DNA of 54,960 bases. Source: Verrucomicrobiaceae bacterium (GTDB taxonomy: Bacteria; Verrucomicrobiota; Verrucomicrobiia; Verrucomicrobiales; Verrucomicrobiaceae). The notes under the pieces were generated by a model. It saw only the letters and a list, made by a program, of their open reading frames with translations. It had not been told where the DNA came from and ran no database searches. Position 1 is the stretch's first letter. Each line of letters opens with the position of its first letter. The position numbers and the translations under genes were made by a program. Location of the stretch: NCBI GenBank assembly GCA_027487315.1, contig JAIYDW010000055.1, positions 1 through 54,960 of the forward strand, given 5' to 3'. Shown in pieces: positions 49,167-54,960 of the stretch.

Positions 49167-51629
49167 CTACTGCCCTGCCGCGGCCGTTGGCATCGCCTCC
49201 AATTGATTCACCGGCTGCCCCGAAGGATCCAGCACCCGAACCGACACAAACACCACAAACGCCTTCTTATCCACCTGATCCACCTTGCTCTTCCAAAACT
49301 GACCCACCAGCGGAATGTCCCCGATCACAGGCACCTTGTCCTGAATGTTCACCCGCCGATCCTGCAACACCCCGCCCAGCACCACCGTGCTCCCATCATA
49401 AATCTTCAACGCCGTCGAAATCTTGTTGGTCCGGAAAATCGGCTGAATGATCCGATTGTCCACCGGCTGGTTCACGAGAGCCCCTGCCGTTTGCACCTGA
49501 TTGTTAATGTCCGACCCGTAATCAATGAATCCCTCAAACTCCGTCGACTCCGGCGTCAGCAAAATCTCCACCTCCTTGCCGTTCGCCGATATCACCGGCT
49601 CCATCTCGATCACCGTCCCCACCTTCCTCATCTCAAACGTTGTCGGCGTCGAGGGCGTGATCGGCCCCGTGTTATTGTCGGCGATGATAAAAATGTTCCC
49701 TCCGGTCGGGATTCTGCCCACAGTTTGCGGAATCTCCGGTGGATCAAACTCCGTCGGATACCGAAACTCCCTCGCCAAATCAATCGTCGCCTTCTGCCCG
49801 CCCTTCGTCACAATGCTCGGCATCGCCAGCAAATCGACCCCCTTCTTCTGATTCAACGCCCGCACCACCACCTGAAACTGCGGATCCGTCAGCACCCCCG
49901 ATACCGCAAACTGCCCCGGTGACCGCGCACTCGGAAGACCCTGCGTGAGATTCTCTCCCAGCAAATTCTCAATCGTCGGCTTCGCAAAAATCTCCCCGGA
50001 ACTCCGCAATCCCGCCGTCACCGGATTCTGTCCAACAGGAACATTCGTCCCCGGAAACTGCATCGGAAAATTCTGCGACGGCGCATCACCCGCCTGCGCA
50101 TTCCCCGTCGTTCCCCCACTCAAAAACACACCATCCGACCCAGGCGCATTGAACGACCCTAGCAACCAATCAAATCCCATCTCCTCCAAGTTCGACTGAT
50201 TGATCTCAATCATCTTGATCGAAATCAAAGCCTGCTTCGGCGCGCTCTCCGCTGCGGACTCCACCATCGACTCCACCATCTCCAAATTAGAAGCCGTATT
50301 CCTCACAACTAACCGGTTCGACGACAAATTGTAGTTCGCTGTCGCCCCCTCAGGAAACGCCACCCCACGCGCCTCCAAAAACTCCCGAGCCGTCAGCCGC
50401 CGAATCGCCGACACACCTCCTGCTGGAGCCGCATTCGCCGCAAAAGGATCCGCCGGCGCCGCCGCCGCTGCCGCAGGCGCCGACTCAATGAACCCTGGTG
50501 GCACCCGATATGTCCGCACAAAAAACTCCGTGGAACTCTCCGTCAACGACACAAACTTCACCGCAAACTCATCCACCTTGAACGCCGCTCCCACCTTGTC
50601 CGCGCAATACCTAACCACCTCCTCCATCGGCATGTTCGTCACCGCCAAATCAATGGTCGCTCCTGATGTCTCAGGCGGCAGGTTCAACACAAAATCCACC
50701 CCCTTGCCCGTCGGATCCAAATCCCGGCTCCGCACCCGCAAAAACTCCACCACCTCATCCAATGACGCTCCCGCAAAATCCACCTTCGGCACGATCATCG
50801 TCCGCAGCTTCTGCACGATCTTCTCCCGATTCCCCTGCACATTCCGCAACGAATCCCCCCGCGCCTGACTGTACTTCTCCAGATCAGCCGTTGTCGGCGG
50901 CACCGCATCCTCCCACAACGCATTCACCCCATTCAACATCCTCGCCCTCGTGTGATCCCTCGCCGCATTGAAATACCGCGCCCGTTCCTGCTCAGCCCGC
51001 TCCATCCCACGCCGCGCCGCCGTGTTGTAAGGATCCACCCTCAAAACATCCGTAAACAATACCGACGCCGCATCAAAATCCCCCAACTCCAACTTCGAGT
51101 GCCCCATCGCCAGCGTCTCCGCCACCCGCTTCACATTCGTCACATGCTTCGCCGTCAACGCCGGCGGAAACCGCTCCGGATCACCCATCTCCTTCAACAA
51201 TCGCACCGCCTTCTCATTCCCCGGATCCATCTCAGGCGAAATCACCGTCTTCACCAAATTCTCAGCCTCCTGCATACGCCCCTCCCGCAACAACTCCCGC
51301 GCCCACCCCATCGCCGCCGCCGCATACCCGTCCCTCGCACTCGCCCGCGTCGCCTCAGTTAGCGGCGAAGTCGGCATCGACCGATACGCCGACCCAAAAA
51401 TCGTCACCGCCTCCTGATTCTTACCCGAATTCAAAAGCAGATACCCCTCGCGAACCTGCGCATCAGCCTCCGCCACCAGCGCACTCCGCCGCCTCACCTC
51501 CTTGTTCGCCAAAACATCCAAATCCTCAGCCCCCACACTCAACCCACCCAAAATCACCCCAGTCCCGCAAATGAACACGCAGGCACGGGTCAAGGTCTGA
51601 CATAAGGTCACTGGCTGAAGATACGACAT
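49167..51629 (-). CDS. secretin, type IV pilus/type II secretion outer membrane pore (Amuc_1098-like)
   Basis: An 820-residue exported protein (start ATG 51629, signal peptide MSYLQPVTLCQTLTRAC...). Residues 30-270 look like TPR/helical repeats, 300-460 N-domains with repeated beta-alpha-beta, then a secretin barrel: VDNRIIQPIFRTNKISTALK, GSTVVLGGVLQDRR and VPVIGDIPLVGQFWKS. This TPR-plus-secretin design is that of Amuc_1098 from Akkermansia pilus clusters. It would form the outer membrane pore for a pilus. Other pilus genes are not in the window. Confidence 0.86.
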   Translation of the reverse strand: MSYLQPVTLCQTLTRACVFICGTGVILGGLSVGAEDLDVLANKEVRRRSALVAEADAQVREGYLLLNSGKNQEAVTIFGSAYRSMPTSPLTEATRASARDGYAAAAMGWARELLREGRMQEAENLVKTVISPEMDPGNEKAVRLLKEMGDPERFPPALTAKHVTNVKRVAETLAMGHSKLELGDFDAASVLFTDVLRVDPYNTAARRGMERAEQERARYFNAARDHTRARMLNGVNALWEDAVPPTTADLEKYSQARGDSLRNVQGNREKIVQKLRTMIVPKVDFAGASLDEVVEFLRVRSRDLDPTGKGVDFVLNLPPETSGATIDLAVTNMPMEEVVRYCADKVGAAFKVDEFAVKFVSLTESSTEFFVRTYRVPPGFIESAPAAAAAAPADPFAANAAPAGGVSAIRRLTAREFLEARGVAFPEGATANYNLSSNRLVVRNTASNLEMVESMVESAAESAPKQALISIKMIEINQSNLEEMGFDWLLGSFNAPGSDGVFLSGGTTGNAQAGDAPSQNFPMQFPGTNVPVGQNPVTAGLRSSGEIFAKPTIENLLGENLTQGLPSARSPGQFAVSGVLTDPQFQVVVRALNQKKGVDLLAMPSIVTKGGQKATIDLAREFRYPTEFDPPEIPQTVGRIPTGGNIFIIADNNTGPITPSTPTTFEMRKVGTVIEMEPVISANGKEVEILLTPESTEFEGFIDYGSDINNQVQTAGALVNQPVDNRIIQPIFRTNKISTALKIYDGSTVVLGGVLQDRRVNIQDKVPVIGDIPLVGQFWKSKVDQVDKKAFVVFVSVRVLDPSGQPVNQLEAMPTAAAGQ

Positions 51630-51851
51630 GAAAAACATCCCCGCACGCAGATGCGGAACCAAGTCTGTAGCAGAATCTGCCGCCTCGCCCAAGTCAAATC
51701 CTGCGCATTTTGAACTTTTTGCCGTTTTTATCGTCTTTCCCTGCTCCGCCGGATTCATCGCAACCTTTTGACAGAAAGACGGTTCTCAAGTATCAGGTTA
51801 GGCATTTTGCTCGCTCTCTACGTTGTTCAAAACAATCACTCCCTTCACTTA

Positions 51852-53090
51852 GTGCTTCATTCCCCAATCTCCACCGTCCAACTCCGCGTCGGTCTGCTCT
51901 CCCTCGGACTCGGCCTCGCTTGTCCATCACTGCCCGCTCAAACCCCATCCAGTGATGCTCCGGCACCATCATCTTCAAACCTTGAGAAGTCCACAGGCCC
52001 CTGGGGCACCCTGACCAAAATCCCCATCTTCCTGGATGCTCCAGACTCCATCATCGACACCTACCCCCTCCCTAGCAGCGCCACCCGCTGGAGTCTCCCG
52101 GTAAGCGACACCCCTAACTTGCCGACGATCTTAGCCTCCCTTGGCCTGCCCAACCGACTGGTCGATCTACTCAACCAACCCACCCTCCAAGTCCGCGATA
52201 GCAATTGGCTTCACCTCTTTCCACCTGCCGAAGAGGTCGCAATCCTCGACCCCGAAGTGCGCTCCCGCCTTTACCTCCATTTGGGCAACTTCGAGGTCAA
52301 CGAATTCCACCGAGATCCCGTCTACATCCTGACTCCCACCGTCGAAGAGTGGTACCGCTCTTCCGACCTCAATCCAAACCTCATCGCTGCGATCGCCAAA
52401 CTCGCCTATCGCCGGGGCAACGTTTGGGCTTTCAGCGACCTCCCTTATCTCATAAACCTCACCGCAAGTGAACCCGAGGCCCGTCGCCTGTTCCAATCCT
52501 TCACTCGAACCCGTTCCTATCTCGTCAAACTTGTGGTCTCTACCGACACGGACACCGAATCCGTCCGAAACTATTGGTCCATTGGAGGCAAGTCTTTCCG
52601 CCTCAAAGCGCTCGGCCCCCTCCTCAACTCAATCAAAGAGACACGGCAAACCGTCGAACTAGATATCTCCCACATCATTCCCGCCTTGCCCCGCAAACTG
52701 ATTTACAACTACCAGTCTCCCAGTTTCGCAACCAAAGGCATTTTCCCGGACTGTCACTGGACCTCCCTCAACTTTTTCAATTACGAGCCCCATGAGTATC
52801 TCCTAGACTCGAGACTCGCCACCAGCAAGGTGATCGACGACTATCTCCCCGTCTCACCACCTTACGCCTATGGGGACATCCTCTTCTTTCTCCGAGAGGA
52901 CGACGGCAACGCCTTCCACTCTTGCCTCTTCCTGGCAGACGATCTGGTCTTCACCAAAAACGGTCGCAACCAACTTATCCCCTGGATCATCAGCACCCTG
53001 AAAGACGTGTCCTCAATCTATCTCGCCTCAACTCCCGGCATCATCCAGGCCTACCGCCGAAAAGATAATTTCGCCGAATACAACGAATAG
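51852..53090 (+). CDS. secreted protein with probable NlpC/P60-like C-terminal domain, no internal Met
   Basis: The open frame runs from a TTG at 51768, but no ATG occurs anywhere in it. The GTG at 51852 is preferred because it gives a signal peptide (LRVGLLSLGLGLACPSLPAQ). The protein is then 412 residues. The C-terminal 130 residues have DCHWTSLNFF (Cys), AYGDILFF, and FHSCLFLADDLVFTKNG (His), the order of Cys and His in NlpC/P60 or related papain-like amidases. The middle part is not recognised. The gene is divergent from the secretin gene, and the next gene is convergent. Function inferred only from the fold pattern. Confidence 0.65.
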   Translation: MLHSPISTVQLRVGLLSLGLGLACPSLPAQTPSSDAPAPSSSNLEKSTGPWGTLTKIPIFLDAPDSIIDTYPLPSSATRWSLPVSDTPNLPTILASLGLPNRLVDLLNQPTLQVRDSNWLHLFPPAEEVAILDPEVRSRLYLHLGNFEVNEFHRDPVYILTPTVEEWYRSSDLNPNLIAAIAKLAYRRGNVWAFSDLPYLINLTASEPEARRLFQSFTRTRSYLVKLVVSTDTDTESVRNYWSIGGKSFRLKALGPLLNSIKETRQTVELDISHIIPALPRKLIYNYQSPSFATKGIFPDCHWTSLNFFNYEPHEYLLDSRLATSKVIDDYLPVSPPYAYGDILFFLREDDGNAFHSCLFLADDLVFTKNGRNQLIPWIISTLKDVSSIYLASTPGIIQAYRRKDNFAEYNE

Positions 53091-53098
53091 GGTTCGGT

Positions 53099-54871
53099 TC
53101 AGCCTCCTCCGGTCGCCTTCTGCACCCCAATCTTAATCGTCGGCTCCCCGGGATCCGCCAGCGGTGCCAAATGAGCCCGCCCTCCAGAAGCCTCCAAATC
53201 ACTCCCTACCGAGTAAATCAAACCCCTGCCCGAGTCATAATGAAACGCTTCCCCTGAAAAGGGATCCGTCAGCCGGGATTTCAGGTACTTCGGCACCAGC
53301 GACTCAAGCGTCTGCGGAAGCCCCTTTTCTCCCACCACAAAACGGCGCATCGCAAACAGCTGCACCACCAGCAAATGCCTCGTTCGCGCCAATTGCTGCC
53401 TCGCCGGCACATCCAAATAAGGCTCCAATTCCCGTCGCGCATACACCACCCCCCGACCATTCGGCTGATACGCCGCCACTTCTCGACTGCCAGACACCCC
53501 CTCCCAAACCTCACGCAGGGCCGTCGCACCCGCCGACGTCTGTCCCACCTGCCTCACCAAATGGCGCATCGTATTGGCCATGATTCCCAACGTCTCATTC
53601 GTCTTGAAAAACAACTGCTTCGGCACAGGCCGCCTCACCCCGGCCGGCATCGTGTCAATCGGCTCGCCGCTCTGAATGCCCATCAACCTCTTCTTCTCAT
53701 ACAAATAAAACCCGGGCAGAACATTCCTTTTCACTTGCTCATCCAAGGGCTCACAGGCCTCAAACTGCTGTTGAAACGAACCCAGCGCCTCCTCACTCGC
53801 TAACGTGCGTTGTAACAACTCCGCCAAAGTGTCCGTGCAACGCCGATGCGTCTCAATCGACCTAAAATAGAATGATGGCCACGCATGAATGTCCTGCAAC
53901 CGCCGCGCCAATTCCGCCAAATCCAACGCCGCCGATAACGCCGCCTCATGTTTCCCATCCCTCTGCAAATAGGCTGCTTCAACCTGCTTCAACATCATCG
54001 CTGCCGCCCAGTTCGGATGATTGCCCAAATCCGCAAAATGCCAGCTCGCATGCCGCCCATGCCAGTCAAGGTCCTCCAGCAAATCCTTCAAATTATCCAG
54101 CGCCTGACTGTTCTCCACCAGCCAGTTGACCATCGCCCCCGTATCCCATTCCCAGACTGGTCTCCCAATCAAATCCGCGTTCGGCACTGCCGTTACGCTC
54201 CCCAGAAACACCGCCAACCGCCCCGGCGCGGTAATCGTCGGCGTCAAATCAGCAGGCGTCGCAATCATCAAGTCCTTGTCCTCCACCTCCTCCGCATCCG
54301 ACACATACAACCATGCCAAAAACGTCAAACTCAATACCGCCATCGCCATCAACACCAAACTCGTCCACGACGTCCCCACCCGCTTCACTCCCCTCCTTCT
54401 CCGCTTCGCCCTTCGCCGATACTGACTTCGGATCTCCTCTCCATTCCACCCCTCCTCCTCTCCCTCAGCCAAATCATCCTCATCCGTCTCGCGCCTCGAC
54501 TCTTGCTTGACCGTCACCGTTGGCTCCTCAATTCGCTCCACTTCAATCGGCTCGCTCACCACCTCTGGAACGATCTTCTCTTCTTGAACCGGCGCTACAA
54601 CCCTCTCCACCAACCTCTCTGGCGGTCGCACCTTCGGCACCACCACTCGCTCCACCTCCATCCCCTTCGCCAACCCATTCGGCAAAGCACGACTTGTCGG
54701 CACCTCTTCCTTTGGCACCTCCACACGGATTTTAACCTCCTCCTTCACCACAGGCGCCGCCACCGGTTCTTCCTCTTCATCAAAACTCCAAGGCGAACGC
54801 CACCTAGGCCGACTCCCCGCCCACCAGGGTCGGTTCTCCTCGTTGGAATCGGGGTCAGACAAAAAAGACAT
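53099..54871 (-). CDS. large membrane-anchored protein of unknown function
   Basis: A 590-residue protein. Residues 1-150 are acidic, Pro/Glu/Val-rich and probably disordered; a basic block (YRRRAKRRRRGVKR) precedes one membrane helix (about 169-190). The rest (200-590) is a helical extracytoplasmic domain with EEALGSFQQQFE and a C-terminal segment KGLPQTLESLVPKYLKSRLT then DPFSGEAFHYDSGRGLIYSVG. That last block resembles the C-terminal motif of pseudopilin-like and DUF1559-type proteins in Planctomycetes/Verrucomicrobiota. Function unknown. The stop is 8 bases from the convergent gene. Confidence 0.7.
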   Translation of the reverse strand: MSFLSDPDSNEENRPWWAGSRPRWRSPWSFDEEEEPVAAPVVKEEVKIRVEVPKEEVPTSRALPNGLAKGMEVERVVVPKVRPPERLVERVVAPVQEEKIVPEVVSEPIEVERIEEPTVTVKQESRRETDEDDLAEGEEEGWNGEEIRSQYRRRAKRRRRGVKRVGTSWTSLVLMAMAVLSLTFLAWLYVSDAEEVEDKDLMIATPADLTPTITAPGRLAVFLGSVTAVPNADLIGRPVWEWDTGAMVNWLVENSQALDNLKDLLEDLDWHGRHASWHFADLGNHPNWAAAMMLKQVEAAYLQRDGKHEAALSAALDLAELARRLQDIHAWPSFYFRSIETHRRCTDTLAELLQRTLASEEALGSFQQQFEACEPLDEQVKRNVLPGFYLYEKKRLMGIQSGEPIDTMPAGVRRPVPKQLFFKTNETLGIMANTMRHLVRQVGQTSAGATALREVWEGVSGSREVAAYQPNGRGVVYARRELEPYLDVPARQQLARTRHLLVVQLFAMRRFVVGEKGLPQTLESLVPKYLKSRLTDPFSGEAFHYDSGRGLIYSVGSDLEASGGRAHLAPLADPGEPTIKIGVQKATGGG

Positions 54872-54960
54872 GGCACACTAAAATCAGCAACCCCTACACG
54901 AACACAAGCCAACCCATTTGCCAATCGCGATTTGACCCCAATTCCTGAGTGCCCCCTCCA
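54872..54960. other. 89-bp upstream region at window edge
   Basis: Non-coding bases upstream of the gene starting at 54871. No motif or repeat from the rest of the window recurs here. Confidence 0.4.

Noticed and set aside
1-54960. tRNA, rRNA, insertion sequences and prophage genes
   Set aside because: Looked for in gaps and among products; none could be supported.

Overview
The window reads as bacterial chromosome from a Gram-negative relative of the Verrucomicrobiota (order Verrucomicrobiales or close). The pointers are a pilus-type secretin resembling Akkermansia Amuc_1098, a Tat-exported DUF1501 protein, a DUF6600 (W/Y-rich) secreted protein, a fused SpmA-SpmB protein, strong preference for C-ending codons, almost no Shine-Dalgarno sequences, and many ATGA stop/start couplings. 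This assignment is inference; no rRNA or tRNA gene, transposase, integrase or CRISPR array was seen.

Left part (1-16943). After the tail of a membrane protein, a short-chain dehydrogenase and a D-amino-acid-dehydrogenase-like flavoenzyme, the minus strand from 16024 down to 2348 carries ten closely packed genes for nitrate assimilation. In order of transcription they are a signal-less NrtA paralogue, the NrtABCD transporter, an alginate-export-type outer membrane porin, a CysJ-like diflavin reductase, a NirA-type sirohaem nitrite reductase, a DmsB-DmsC-like fusion with four iron-sulfur clusters and a membrane anchor, and a NarB/NasA-type molybdenum nitrate reductase. Together they form a full path: outer membrane entry, ABC uptake, reduction to nitrite probably fed by quinol, and reduction to ammonium fed by NADPH. 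A LysR regulator is divergent, and its start codon overlaps that of the first operon gene inside a perfect 12-bp palindrome.

Middle part (16940-34637). This holds envelope and housekeeping genes: a glycosyltransferase, a lipoprotein, a GxxExxY protein with a damaged nuclease motif, an L,D-transpeptidase, a cardiolipin synthase, a CarH-type B12 light-sensor regulator, fused SpmAB, a YhaM-like HD protein, and a RelB/ParE-like toxin-antitoxin pair whose toxin stop overlaps the uvrB start. Next comes a LuxR-type two-component operon that also encodes a second histidine-kinase-like protein lacking the ATPase domain. It is followed by very small stress-type membrane proteins (DUF883-like, lmo0937-like and others) and a serine hydrolase.

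Right part (34760-54960). CreBC is followed by a secreted set (Tyr/His-rich lipoprotein, entericidin, DUF6600 protein). Then come DUF1501 with a GspG-like partner, a sugar-acid catabolic cluster (IlvD/Edd dehydratase, VOC protein, DapA-like lyase), an RluA-type pseudouridine synthase, DUF4126, RuvB, TrmL, a pilus secretin, a methionine-free NlpC/P60-like protein and a large membrane-anchored unknown.

The least expected signals are non-coding. A GGGGT-N3/4-ACCCCAT element sits 35-36 bases before three start codons belonging to small membrane or lipoprotein genes. AATCCGC-type heptad repeats occur once inside a coding region and once filling the creB-creC gap. A second family of ATCCTGT repeats lies near gene starts. 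Two hairpins share the same TCC loop.
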